From: Lachnospiraceae bacterium
GTDB taxonomy: Bacteria > Bacillota > Clostridia > Lachnospirales > Lachnospiraceae
Assembly: GCA_017552715.1 (NCBI GenBank)
Contig: JAFZOW010000061.1
Span: forward strand, 34,893-98,892
Length of the DNA stretch: 64,000 nucleotides
Reading direction: 5' to 3'
The notes beneath the pieces are model-generated. The model saw only the letters and a program-made list of their open reading frames with translations, had not been told where the DNA came from and did no database searches. Both the position numbers and the translations under genes were made by a program. Every line of letters starts with the position of its first letter. Positions within the stretch are counted from its first letter, which is position 1. Below, piece after piece: positions 35,281 through 44,059 of the stretch.

Positions 35281-36182
35281 GAGGCCTGCACACCCAGCAG
35301 CTTGTCCACCGCAGCCACCAGACTGCCGATCTCAGGCTTGGTGAGCTGGGCATCCGCTCCCAGCTGCTCCCCTTTCCGACGAAGATCGTCGTTGATCATG
35401 GAAGAGAAGATCACCACGATCAGCTTGTTCAGCTCCGCATCGTCCTTGATCAGTTTCGTCAGGCGATGTCCGTCCATCTGGGGCATTTCGATATCGGTGA
35501 TTACACACTGCACATGTTTATCCAGTGTGCCTTCTTCCCGCCAGGCACAGATCAGATCCCAGGCCTGCTGGCCGTTTTCGGTATGGGTCAGATTGGTATA
35601 ACCCGCCGCCTCCAGGCTCTGAACGATGAGCTTGTTGAGCAGGGCGGAATCCTCGGCGATGAGGATGGGCACATCTATACGGCTGCGGCCGGTAAAGGCT
35701 TCCACATCCCTCATCTTCAGGCCGATCTCGGGATTGATATCGGCGATGATCTTTTCGAAATCAAGGATGATGATGAGTTTATCATCTTTCTTGATGATAC
35801 CGGTGGAAACCCCGTCCTCGATATTGGCAGCCGTGGAAGAGGGTTTCATTATATCGGCCCAGGATACCCTGGAGATCCCCAGTACGGCTTCCACATGGAA
35901 AGCCAGGTCGAGGGAATTGAAATTCGTGATGATGAAAAGCCCGCCGGGCTGGGATTCTCCCATCTGCAGACAGTTCTTCAGGTCAACGGCAGTGATCATG
36001 ACCCCGCGGGGCATAAAGATCCCTTCTATACTGGGATGCGCATGGGGTACGGGAGTCACCTCCTGATACGTGATGATCTCGCGTACTTTGGCCACGTTGA
36101 TACCGTAGTGGCGGTTTCCAACCTTGAATTCCAGCACTTCCAGCTCATTCGTTCCATTTTCAAGCAAGATATTTGTATCCAT
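35277..36182 (-). CDS. cheV: CheV chemotaxis coupling protein (CheW plus receiver)
   Basis: 301 residues. Residues ~10-160 are a CheW-like domain (LEVLEFKVGNRHYGINVAKV, REIITYQEVTPVPHAHPSIE, FMPRGVMITAVDLKNCL). Residues ~175-298 are a receiver (VPILIAEDSALLNKL, VITDIEMPQMDGHRL with the phospho-acceptor Asp, IVVIFSSM, and the Lys in AQLTKPE). CheV links receptors to CheA and helps adaptation. AAAGGAG precedes ATG. No flagellar or other che genes occur in the window, so it is an outlying chemotaxis gene. Confidence 0.95.
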   Translation of the reverse strand: MDTNILLENGTNELEVLEFKVGNRHYGINVAKVREIITYQEVTPVPHAHPSIEGIFMPRGVMITAVDLKNCLQMGESQPGGLFIITNFNSLDLAFHVEAVLGISRVSWADIMKPSSTAANIEDGVSTGIIKKDDKLIIILDFEKIIADINPEIGLKMRDVEAFTGRSRIDVPILIAEDSALLNKLIVQSLEAAGYTNLTHTENGQQAWDLICAWREEGTLDKHVQCVITDIEMPQMDGHRLTKLIKDDAELNKLIVVIFSSMINDDLRRKGEQLGADAQLTKPEIGSLVAAVDKLLGVQAS

Positions 36183-36261
36183 GCCCTTCTCCTTTGTATG
36201 CCGCTTTGTTCTTTCATCTTACTATATCCCCCTGAAAAAAACAAGCCTGTTTCAATAGGGC

Positions 36262-36291
36262 TTGACGGCACAAAGCCTCTTCCTATATAAT
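36262..36291 (+). promoter_or_regulatory. Promoter immediately before the carboxypeptidase start
   Basis: TTGACG (36262-36267), 18-base spacer, TATAAT (36286-36291). ATG follows at 36302, only ten bases after the -10 box, and no Shine-Dalgarno is present: a near-leaderless arrangement. Confidence 0.68.
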
Positions 36292-36301
36292 TATGTAAAC
36301 C

Positions 36302-38407
36302 ATGAAGAAACGCAGAAATCGTGCATCTACCATAGTTATAGTATTCTTAAGTCTCCTGATCCTTTTAATGTGTGCGGGAGCTCTTTTTGTGTATTTTACC
36401 CTCCAACCGGAACGCAAGCTCTATGGGGAATGGAGCAGGGAGATATCCCTGGGCAACACGGCAGCGGTGAAGGGCCGTCTCTGGCTGGATGCTGCGGGAA
36501 GGGGCAATGAGATCCCTCTGGACGGTCTGGAGAATATGCACCTCAGCATAGGCTTAAACCTTACAAAGGACGGCAACTGGGCCCAGAGCCTGGATGAATC
36601 CGTCTATGCCGAGCAGGAAGAGGCAGCCCGTATGGTGATGGCTGCTGCCCTGAAAAAACTGATCCTGCTGCGGGCCGGAGAACTGGGTGCCCTGGACCTG
36701 GACGAAGAAGACGCGGAGGCCGCCGTCGTGGCAGCCACCGGACATTCTACCCTGGATTTTCTTAAGGAATACGGTCCTTCCTTTCTCCCCTCCCTGGAAG
36801 AGCTGGGTGCGGAGTATAACGGAAGCGGTACCTTTACCGCGGAAGACGGCATGCTTTACAGGGAAGGTCTGAATGCCCTGCGCTTCATGGTGGACGAGCG
36901 TATGCTGGTACTCTCGGAGGACAACGGACGCAGCAGCATCTACCGCCGTAAGGAAGAGGCCCCTGCCGTATCCGGAGACGCTGTAACGCTGATCGGAAAG
37001 GCCTTCCGCCCCATCTATGCCCAGGCTGCCGGCGAGAATCACAATCTGCTGGAAAACCTGAGCCTGACCGTGGACGGCGGCAAAGCCTTCACCGTAAAGG
37101 CCCTGGATTACGGCTATTCCTACAACCGCTACGTATCTCTCCGGGATTTTGCCGCCGCAATGAACGGCTCTCCGAAGAGCTTTGGTTTAAAGATCGGCAA
37201 CGAGACCATCGACATCACCACCGGCGGGAGCTATGAAGGCAGCGGCAGCGATAACGATCCCTTCGAAAAAACGGAACGGGAATTCGATGACGAAAACGCC
37301 CTGTACAAGACCGGCAGCCTGAAGATCAACACCATCACGGTGGATGGGGATTACAAGCCCCGCTACTATACCATGATCGGCACCACGGATGACGGCCGCA
37401 AGGATGCTTTCATGAGCGTCACCGATCTGGCCATGATGATGGACCTTCACATCGTCTTTGACGGCAAGGCCATGAGCGTGAACACTTCGGAACCCTTTAC
37501 CGTGGACATGGAAGACCTCAGGGCCGACGGCTTCTACTGGGAAGTACACAGCGCCCTGGTGGGCAATGTCAGCACCGGCGAGATCTATGAGAGCCATGAA
37601 AAGGACCTTTCGGTCCCCATCGCCAGCACCACCAAGCTCATGACCTATCTCTGCGTCATGGATGCGGTAAGGGACGGCGAGATCAGCCTGGATACGGTGG
37701 CAAAGGTCAGCAAAAAGGGAGAGATCCTCTCCCGCACCGGTGACGGTGTGATCAAGATGCAGGAAGGAGACGAAGCCCCGGTGAGCGAACTGCTCAGAGG
37801 GATGCTTTTGCCCAGCAGCAACGAATGCGCCCTGACCCTGGCGGAGACCGTAAGCGGCAGTGAGGAAGCCTTTGTGGAACGCATGAACGCCAAGGCAAGA
37901 CTGCTGGGGCTTTCCGACGCCACCATCTTTTATAACGCTCACGGCCTGCCGATCTACACCGAGAACCTCTCCACCAGCAAGATCCAGAACCACATGAGCG
38001 CCCAGGACATGTTCCTTCTGGTGAAACACATCCTGGACAATTATCCCCAGATCCGCGACATCACCTCCATGAAGACGGCAAATCTGCCTTCCTTCTCCCG
38101 TGATGTTAAGAATACGAACCCTCTGCTCTACAATCTGCCGGAGGTCTTCGGCCTGAAGACCGGGACAACGGTCATGAGCGGCGCCTGCCTGGTGGCTGCC
38201 ATGGATGTGGTGACTCCGGAGGGTGAGACCCAGCAGCTGGTAGCCATGGAATTCGGTGCCGAAGATTCCCTGGTACGGGCTACCCTCTGCCAGGAGCTGC
38301 TGCTCTATGCCCGTCAGCGGGTGGAGGAAGGAAAGAGCAGCCCGGTGATCGCCGGCATGCCCACCACCGCCGAGGAACTGGTGGAAGCTGCGTTGAAGCA
38401 GTTGTAG
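36302..38407 (+). CDS. D-alanyl-D-alanine carboxypeptidase with large N-terminal region
   Basis: 701 residues. A basic start and anchor helix (ASTIVIVFLSLLILLMCAGAL) are followed by ~210 residues without a known motif, two copper-amine-oxidase-N-like stalk units (YVSLRDFAAAMNGSPKSFGL; FMSVTDLAMMMDLHIVFDGK) and an S11 penicillin-binding domain from ~410. Active-site motifs are complete: S442-T-T-K445 (IASTTKLMTYLC), S505-S-N507 and K619-T-G (LKTGTTVMSG). It trims D-Ala from peptidoglycan stems. S11 enzymes are usually ~400 residues, so the N-terminal ~400 are an unusual spacer or sensor. Confidence 0.92.
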   Translation: MKKRRNRASTIVIVFLSLLILLMCAGALFVYFTLQPERKLYGEWSREISLGNTAAVKGRLWLDAAGRGNEIPLDGLENMHLSIGLNLTKDGNWAQSLDESVYAEQEEAARMVMAAALKKLILLRAGELGALDLDEEDAEAAVVAATGHSTLDFLKEYGPSFLPSLEELGAEYNGSGTFTAEDGMLYREGLNALRFMVDERMLVLSEDNGRSSIYRRKEEAPAVSGDAVTLIGKAFRPIYAQAAGENHNLLENLSLTVDGGKAFTVKALDYGYSYNRYVSLRDFAAAMNGSPKSFGLKIGNETIDITTGGSYEGSGSDNDPFEKTEREFDDENALYKTGSLKINTITVDGDYKPRYYTMIGTTDDGRKDAFMSVTDLAMMMDLHIVFDGKAMSVNTSEPFTVDMEDLRADGFYWEVHSALVGNVSTGEIYESHEKDLSVPIASTTKLMTYLCVMDAVRDGEISLDTVAKVSKKGEILSRTGDGVIKMQEGDEAPVSELLRGMLLPSSNECALTLAETVSGSEEAFVERMNAKARLLGLSDATIFYNAHGLPIYTENLSTSKIQNHMSAQDMFLLVKHILDNYPQIRDITSMKTANLPSFSRDVKNTNPLLYNLPEVFGLKTGTTVMSGACLVAAMDVVTPEGETQQLVAMEFGAEDSLVRATLCQELLLYARQRVEEGKSSPVIAGMPTTAEELVEAALKQL

Positions 38408-38609
38408 GATAGGGGGAGTGGATGCCCGAAAGCAGGGCATCTTGCTACTTGCTCATGTTCGGGCGGGTCAAAAGTTCAAGAGCCTGTTCATGCAAGCATG
38501 ACAGGCTCTTGAGTTTTTGACCCTGGCATCATACCATATCTTGTGCTTGATTTTTCCCCTGCGATATCAGAAAATGAAGAATGAAAAATGAAATAAGGAA
38601 GAGGACAAC
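38408..38609. other. Spacer between carboxypeptidase and parA genes
   Basis: 202 bases. It contains a short hairpin near 38424-38441 (GATGCCCGAAAGCAGGGCATC) and the large inverted repeat at 38466-38522. The last 80 bases are AT-rich and end in the parA ribosome site AAGGAAGAGG. No parS-like site was recognised by eye. Confidence 0.45.
38466..38522 (+). terminator. Long hairpin, terminator-like or repeat element
   Basis: A 57-base near-perfect inverted repeat: GGTCAAAAGTTCAAGAGCCT pairs with AGGCTCTTGAGTTTTTGACC across a GTTCATGCAAGCATGAC tip. About 26 pairs form with two mismatches and one bulge. GAGTTTTT lies within the right arm, so an inner part (AAGAGCCTGT...ACAGGCTCTT, then GAGTTTTT) resembles a Rho-independent terminator after the carboxypeptidase gene. 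The extended stem is longer than a terminator needs. Confidence 0.65.
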
Positions 38610-39371
38610 ATGGAAAAGATCATTGCGATAACCAATCAGAAAGGGGGCGTGGGCAAGACCACAACGGCTGTAAACCTTACGGCCTGCCTTGCGGAGCTGG
38701 GAAAAAAAGTCCTGCTCATCGATACGGACCCTCAGGGAAATGCCACCAGCGGTTTTTCCGTAAATAAACTGGAACAGGAACACACCATCTATGAGCTGCT
38801 GCTGGGAGAAGCCGGCATCCGAGAGTGCATCATAAAGGATGTGATGCCGAATGTTTCCATCATCCCCGCAAACGTGAACCTTGCCGCCGCCGAGATCGAA
38901 CTCATCGGCATCGAGAACAAGGAATTCATACTCCGGAAGGAAGTTGAATATATCCGGGACGATTTTGATTATATCATCATCGACTGTCCGCCGGCACTGA
39001 ACACACTGACCCTCAATGCCATGACCACGGCCAGCTCCGTCATCGTCCCCATCCAATGCGAATATCTGGCACTGGAAGGTCTCTCGGATCTGATCCAGAC
39101 CGTGAACCTGGTGCGCGAGCGCTTAAATCCCATACTGGATCTGGAGGGCATCGTATTTACCATGTATGACAGCCGCACCGTTCTTTCCTCCCAGGTGGTG
39201 GAAAATGTGGCGCAGCATTTCCCCGACAAGATCTACGAAACCCGCATCCCCCGCAATGTACGGCTTTCCGAAGCCCCCAGCTTCGGCCAGCCCATTACGG
39301 TCTATGACAGCAAGTCCAGCGGTGCCGAAAGCTACCGCAGGCTGGCAGCTGAGGTGATCGCCCGGAAATGA
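38610..39371 (+). CDS. parA: Chromosome partitioning ATPase ParA (Soj)
   Basis: 253 residues. Deviant Walker A NQKGGVGKTTTAVNL, Walker A' LLIDTDPQGNATSG, Walker B YIIIDCPPALNTLTLNA and C-terminal LSEAPSFGQPITVYDSKSSG, the typical chromosomal Soj signature with no N-terminal DNA-binding extension. It acts with ParB in origin segregation and initiation control. AAGGAAGAGG precedes ATG. In most Firmicutes it precedes parB directly; here parB is ~9 kb away on the other strand. Its stop overlaps an acyltransferase gene (ATGA). Confidence 0.95.
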   Translation: MEKIIAITNQKGGVGKTTTAVNLTACLAELGKKVLLIDTDPQGNATSGFSVNKLEQEHTIYELLLGEAGIRECIIKDVMPNVSIIPANVNLAAAEIELIGIENKEFILRKEVEYIRDDFDYIIIDCPPALNTLTLNAMTTASSVIVPIQCEYLALEGLSDLIQTVNLVRERLNPILDLEGIVFTMYDSRTVLSSQVVENVAQHFPDKIYETRIPRNVRLSEAPSFGQPITVYDSKSSGAESYRRLAAEVIARK

Positions 39372-40468
39372 CAGAACAGAAGCGGCGTGGTGAAGTTGAT
39401 GTCGCGCGCTTTACAGGCATATGCATCGTGATCCTGCAACACTCGGGAATGCTGAAAGGAGACCTGCTCACCTTTCTCACGATGTTTCATATGCCCCTTT
39501 TTTTTGTGCTTTCCGGGGCTTTCCTGAAAGAAAGCAGCAGCCTGCGCCGCTTAAGCCGCCGTCTGCTCCTGCCCTATCTGGTTTTTCATATCCTGTACTT
39601 TCCCTTTACACTGCTATGGCAGTATCTCCACGGCCAGCTCATAAGCCGTTCCTTAATTGCTTCGGATCTGATCCGCTTCTTTACCCTCAGCGGCGTATCC
39701 GTATCCTGGTTCCTTTCCGCGCTTTTTCTTTCCCAGCTGGTCTTTCTCGGAGGGCTGAAACTCCTGAAAAAGAAAGGGGAACGCGCCGCCTTCCTTATCG
39801 TTACGGCCCTGCTCCTCATTCCCGTGCGGATCTTCCGCCTGCCGGTCTTTGAACTCTGGTACGCTCATCTGGACAGTGACGGTGCAGCTGCTCCCTTCCT
39901 CTACAGCGTATCGCACCATCTGCTGCTGGCGCTCTGCCGCATCCCCATGTGCGTGCTCATGCTGGCCGCCGGTTACTATGGAAGACGTCTGCTGCCGAAA
40001 CTTAAGACCCGCTGGGAGAAGCTTTCCCCTGCCGCTGCCTTCTTCAGCGCCCTGCTTGCCTCCGTACTGCTCTTTTTCATCTCCGGACCGGCAGCCATAC
40101 ACAACGCCGCCGGCAATCTCGCTCTGTTTGAATACGGAAACAGCGTGTTCCTCTTCCTCTGTGCCGCCCTCTGCGGTGTGGCGGGCACCCTCTGCCTTTC
40201 CGCAGCCCTGTGCCTCATCCCCGGAAAAGCCTGGAAGCTTCTGCTGAAAGTGATCTGCTTCTATGGCAGGAACACCCTGGTCCTATTTCTGAGCCATCTG
40301 GATTTCAACCTGCTTTATTTAAGCGTTTTGTTGAGCGGCTTCATTCCCGTAGTATGTTCCCGCGGTATCCTGCGGCTTCCCGCCATACTTGTTATATTAC
40401 TTGTTATAGAATTCCCCCTCATTAAACTATATGAACTCATAAGCCGTCCCAAAAAGCCAAAGGACTGA
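39368..40468 (+). CDS. Acyltransferase family 3 membrane protein
   Basis: 366 residues, about ten helices. The N-terminal VDVARFTGICIVILQHSGM carries the catalytic-type His of the family, and FHMPLFFVLSGAFLKES is diagnostic of acyltransferase-3 (OafA/WecH-like) proteins that O-acetylate surface sugars; RRLLLPYLVFHILYF follows. Because it is coupled by ATGA to parA, it is likely cotranscribed, an odd combination of DNA segregation and surface modification. The substrate might be the rhamnose-rich polysaccharide made by the left-hand cluster. Confidence 0.87.
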   Translation: MTEQKRRGEVDVARFTGICIVILQHSGMLKGDLLTFLTMFHMPLFFVLSGAFLKESSSLRRLSRRLLLPYLVFHILYFPFTLLWQYLHGQLISRSLIASDLIRFFTLSGVSVSWFLSALFLSQLVFLGGLKLLKKKGERAAFLIVTALLLIPVRIFRLPVFELWYAHLDSDGAAAPFLYSVSHHLLLALCRIPMCVLMLAAGYYGRRLLPKLKTRWEKLSPAAAFFSALLASVLLFFISGPAAIHNAAGNLALFEYGNSVFLFLCAALCGVAGTLCLSAALCLIPGKAWKLLLKVICFYGRNTLVLFLSHLDFNLLYLSVLLSGFIPVVCSRGILRLPAILVILLVIEFPLIKLYELISRPKKPKD

Positions 40469-40500
40469 AGGGATAAAGCATAGCCCGCCGAACTTACAGA

Positions 40501-40529
40501 TTGACTTTTTCGGCAAATAGGGCTATCCT
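40501..40529 (+). promoter_or_regulatory. Promoter of the radical SAM gene
   Basis: TTGACT (40501-40506), 17-base spacer, TATCCT (40524-40529). The ribosome site CGGAGGAAC and the ATG at 40581 follow. Confidence 0.6.
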
Positions 40530-40580
40530 AATACTTCGGTGCGCTTCAAAATGACGACGCACCCAATCGGAGGAACAGAC

Positions 40581-41483
40581 ATGTCCAGAATGATGGAGAT
40601 CACCACAAAGATCGGCTGTAAGGTAGACTGCAGGTATTGCCCGCAGAGACTGCTTTATGACCGCTACTTTGCAGAAGATAAGGAAAGAGAGACAACGCTC
40701 TCTTTGGAAAAGTTCAAGGAATATGCAAACAAGGTCCCCAAGGACGTGCAGATCGTGTTCTCGGGCTTCTGCGAGCCCTGGCAGAACGAGGCATGCACCG
40801 ACATGGTGGAATACGCCGTCCGCGGCGGCTGGGAAGTGGACACCTACTCCACTCTGCGGGATATGAAGCCGGAGGATTACTACCGTCTCCGTGAGCTCCC
40901 GATCCACAACTTTGTCCTGCATGCGGCAGATAAGGACGGCAATTCCAAGATCCCCGTAACCAGAGGATATCTTTCCCTCCTTTCCGAGATTGCGGAAGAC
41001 CACGCCTCCGGACGCTTTAAGCTGGCATCCATCTCCGTCCACGGACAGATGCATCCCGAGGTGGAAAAGATCCTCGGTAAGCTGACGGATGTAAATGTCC
41101 TCTCCGAGATCTATAACCGTGCGGGAAATCTGGAAGCGGACGAAGGGATCAGTATCGCCGTTGACAGGGAGAAAAAAGGACATATCAGCTGCTCCAAATG
41201 CAACGGAGACGAGCTGAGCAAGAACATCCTGCTCCCCGACGGCACGGTAGTGATGTGCATGATGGATTACGGTCTGGAATACATACTGGGCAACCTGAAC
41301 ACGGACAGCTATATAGACATCGCGGAAGGGCCTAAAAAAATGGAGATCCGCAGACTGCTGCGCTCCGAAAAGAACGGAAAGCTTCTGTGCCGCTACTGTC
41401 ACGTTGCCAAAGCGGCCCTCAGCTATAACACGGGGGTCTTTACCGAAAAAACAAGGGAAATGATACGCGAACTGCTTAAATGA
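40581..41483 (+). CDS. Radical SAM/SPASM-type protein, function unknown
   Basis: 300 residues from ATG at 40581, chosen because GGAGG lies eight bases before it; the frame is open to 40539. Residues 13-20 give the [4Fe-4S] motif C-x3-C-x2-C (GCKVDCRYC). A C-terminal cysteine group (ISCSKCNGDE, VVMCMMDYG, LLCRYCHVAK) resembles a SPASM auxiliary-cluster region, as in peptide maturases and some carbohydrate enzymes. No precursor peptide gene with a ribosome site was found next to it. It has its own promoter and abuts the convergent EAL gene with no spacer. The substrate is unknown. Confidence 0.85.
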   Translation: MSRMMEITTKIGCKVDCRYCPQRLLYDRYFAEDKERETTLSLEKFKEYANKVPKDVQIVFSGFCEPWQNEACTDMVEYAVRGGWEVDTYSTLRDMKPEDYYRLRELPIHNFVLHAADKDGNSKIPVTRGYLSLLSEIAEDHASGRFKLASISVHGQMHPEVEKILGKLTDVNVLSEIYNRAGNLEADEGISIAVDREKKGHISCSKCNGDELSKNILLPDGTVVMCMMDYGLEYILGNLNTDSYIDIAEGPKKMEIRRLLRSEKNGKLLCRYCHVAKAALSYNTGVFTEKTREMIRELLK

Positions 41484-43424
41484 TCACAGGGCTTCCAGGT
41501 ATTCCTCGCTGCGGGAAAGGAATTCCAGATACTCCTCCTCGGGAACCGGGCGAGAGTACAGATAGCCCTGAAGATAGTCACAGCCGTTCCTGATCAGAAG
41601 ATCCGCCATCTCGCGGGTCTCGATCCCCTCCACCACGATCTTCTTTCCCACCTCTTTTATCATACGGATGGTATTCTTTAAGATCTTCATGGAAGGTTCG
41701 TCATTCATGGCCTGCCAGAGTATGCCTTTATCTATCTTCACGATATCCACCGGAAGCTTGATCAGATAATCGATAGCCGCAAAACCGGAGCCGAAATCGT
41801 CCAGGGAGAAGGTCACGCCTCTGTCATGCAGATTATTGATAAGGCGGTTCATATTCCGAACTCCCTGACCGCGCATCTCTGCTGTTTCGGTGATCTCCAG
41901 ATTGATCTGCCGGAAATCGATGCCGTATTCCATAGCTACGGTGATCAGCTGATTGGCCAGCTCCACACGGTTACACTGCTCCGGCGACAGATTGATCTCG
42001 ATATAGTTCACTCCCCGGGAGAGTATTTCGTTTTCACGGATAAAGCGGCATACATCCCGGAAAACATAGTCTCCGATCTCATGGATACGGCCGTTCTTCT
42101 CGGCCACCGGTATGAACTCCTCCGGACCTACCAGCCCGGCTTCCTCATCCTTCAGGCGGATCAGGGCTTCGGCACAGGTAAAACTCCCCACTTCCACGTC
42201 CAGGATAGGCTGGTAATAGACCACAAAGCCACGGTTACGTATCGCCTTGTCGATCAGCCGCAGCACTTCCTTCTCCCTGCGGATAGGCTTGATCAGCTCA
42301 TCCGCATAGAGCACAGCACTGGAATATTCACTGTAATGCTCCGGCAGCTTCTGTATCAGCTCCACCATCTCGGAACCGGAGATATCGGTATCGTTTACAC
42401 GTACAAAGCACAGATCCGGCTCTATGCGGATGGGAACCTCATCATCCCCAAGCTGCAGCAGATACTGTTCCTCAAAGCAGCTCTCGATCTCTTTTTTCGA
42501 TACACCGGCGCCCACCGAGACGGAACGGGAAACGGCAAAGCAGTCCAGATCGATATAGTAGGCCGATTTTCCGAACTTCCGGCACACGCGTTCCGCTATG
42601 CGCTCCGACAGATCATCCACCCCCATCTTGCCCAGGGAATGACGGATGTTTTCAAAATCCGCCACACGGATGATAGCCAGCATGTATTCTTCTTTTTTGA
42701 AACGCAGCAGGTCCACGGTCTTGATAAAAGCCCGGCGGTTGTAGCAGAGGGTATCCCCGTGGAGATAGTAGGCCTGATTCTCAAAGGCGGTGTAGATAAA
42801 GAAGAGCACCATGGCACAGACAAAATTGCTGATCACATATTCCCTGTGCCCCAGCTGGAAGATCACGGAAGCAAAGACACCCACCACGAAAAGATCGATG
42901 GAGAGCACCTGATAGAGATTGAACATCTTGTGCTTGGCATTAAAGATCGCCGTAGCGATGGCCACCGACATGAAGGCCGTCACATACAGCGAACGCATCA
43001 TGGGACCGTGGGTGTAGACCAGGTTTTCGTCGTAGAAGACCACCAGCTTGGTCCAGTGGGTGGTAAAGATGATCAGCGCATCGAAAAGAGCAATGGCCAT
43101 ACAGATCCCCCGCATGAGCTTCTTGATGGAAGCGATCCGGGTCTTGGAATCGATATACAGAAGAAGCAGCACAGCCATGGCATTATACAGGAAAAGATAT
43201 ACCTCGTTACAGGCATAACAGAACCAGAGCGGATAGCGCTCGGGAAAGGATATCACATAAAAGGTGGAAATGTTGATCATGGCTGCCAGAAAGCAGTCTA
43301 TGAGCATCAAAAAGAAGATCCTGTTGGAACGCATGCCGTAATTGCGTTTCATAAAGAACATGATCAACAGGATGAGCATGGCCGCCGAAGCAGCTATACA
43401 GTATTCGGGTCGAAATTGGAGCAT
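41484..43424 (-). CDS. Membrane-bound EAL phosphodiesterase with degenerate GGDEF
   Basis: 646 residues from the ATG at 43424 (MLQFRPEYCIA), preferred over an upstream start at 43484 because AGGTAGTG lies close and hydrophobic segments begin at once. About eight helices (residues ~8-215) form a membrane sensor. A GGDEF-like region (~225-360) lacks the GGDEF motif (YYIDLDCFAVSR in its place). The EAL domain (~390-640) is complete: EALIRLKDE, IEINLSPEQC, LEITETAE, SLDDFGSGFAAIDY, VKIDKG, VVEGIET, LQGYLYSRP. It should degrade cyclic di-GMP, favouring motility over attachment. Confidence 0.9.
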   Translation of the reverse strand: MLQFRPEYCIAASAAMLILLIMFFMKRNYGMRSNRIFFLMLIDCFLAAMINISTFYVISFPERYPLWFCYACNEVYLFLYNAMAVLLLLYIDSKTRIASIKKLMRGICMAIALFDALIIFTTHWTKLVVFYDENLVYTHGPMMRSLYVTAFMSVAIATAIFNAKHKMFNLYQVLSIDLFVVGVFASVIFQLGHREYVISNFVCAMVLFFIYTAFENQAYYLHGDTLCYNRRAFIKTVDLLRFKKEEYMLAIIRVADFENIRHSLGKMGVDDLSERIAERVCRKFGKSAYYIDLDCFAVSRSVSVGAGVSKKEIESCFEEQYLLQLGDDEVPIRIEPDLCFVRVNDTDISGSEMVELIQKLPEHYSEYSSAVLYADELIKPIRREKEVLRLIDKAIRNRGFVVYYQPILDVEVGSFTCAEALIRLKDEEAGLVGPEEFIPVAEKNGRIHEIGDYVFRDVCRFIRENEILSRGVNYIEINLSPEQCNRVELANQLITVAMEYGIDFRQINLEITETAEMRGQGVRNMNRLINNLHDRGVTFSLDDFGSGFAAIDYLIKLPVDIVKIDKGILWQAMNDEPSMKILKNTIRMIKEVGKKIVVEGIETREMADLLIRNGCDYLQGYLYSRPVPEEEYLEFLSRSEEYLEAL

Positions 43425-43597
43425 AAGCACTACCTGTTTTTTGTTACTATTTACTATTATATAGGAAGCAACAGCGGATTGCAATTGTGCACTATTTACA
43501 ATTTGAATGCGGAGATTATGATGACTTCCCGAATGCAGATTTGCAGCCGCGTAAAAGGATCCCGCAGAAGGCGGGATAAGCCTTTATCCGTTATCAG
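43425..43597. other. Spacer with terminator-like hairpin
   Basis: 173 bases between the EAL gene and the lipoprotein gene, both minus strand. ATCCCGC-AGAAG-GCGGGAT at 43558-43576 forms a seven-pair stem; on the minus strand it is followed by CCTTTT, a weak terminator for the lipoprotein transcript. The remainder is AT-rich. Confidence 0.5.
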
Positions 43598-44059
43598 CTA
43601 CTGAAGGGATGCGGTAAAGCCTTCTTTATCTTTGCCCAGAATGATAACGCTTTCACTCAGATCATAAAGTGAAAGCAGGGGGAACTCCGCGCTGCTGCCG
43701 TCCTTAAGCTTCGCCGTGATGAGCAGCTTCATCCTGGCCGGATCACGGATCGCCGACAGGGCACTGTCCTTATATTCCACCATGTCCCCGTCGGAAAGAC
43801 GCTTGTCCAGGATCTGTACCGGTCCGTAGATCCCGTTGGCAAAAGAAATGCTCAGCTCATCGATATCCGCACCGGTAAGATTTGCAAAGCTCAGGCCATA
43901 CTCCCCGGGCAGGGCTTCCGGCTCCGGCAGCTCCTCGGGCACGGGGACGCTCTCGCCGGGATTCAGCTCCGCGGCGGGCGTGAGCTCCACTACCTCCGGC
44001 TTTTTGCCGCAGGCACAAAGGAATACACAAAGCATAATGATACCCGTAAGTCTCTTCAT
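43598..44059 (-). CDS. Small lipoprotein, unknown function
   Basis: 153 residues. Signal peptide MKRLTGIIMLCVFLCACGKK has the lipobox LCAC with the lipidated Cys at 17. A Pro/Glu-rich linker (ELTPAAELNPGESVPVPEEL) precedes a ~100-residue domain (YGLSFANLTGADIDELSISF, SDGDMVEYKDSALSAI) with alternating hydrophobic pattern, probably a beta fold. ATG overlaps the antiporter stop (ATGA), so the two are cotranscribed. I do not recognise a family. Confidence 0.78.
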   Translation of the reverse strand: MKRLTGIIMLCVFLCACGKKPEVVELTPAAELNPGESVPVPEELPEPEALPGEYGLSFANLTGADIDELSISFANGIYGPVQILDKRLSDGDMVEYKDSALSAIRDPARMKLLITAKLKDGSSAEFPLLSLYDLSESVIILGKDKEGFTASLQ

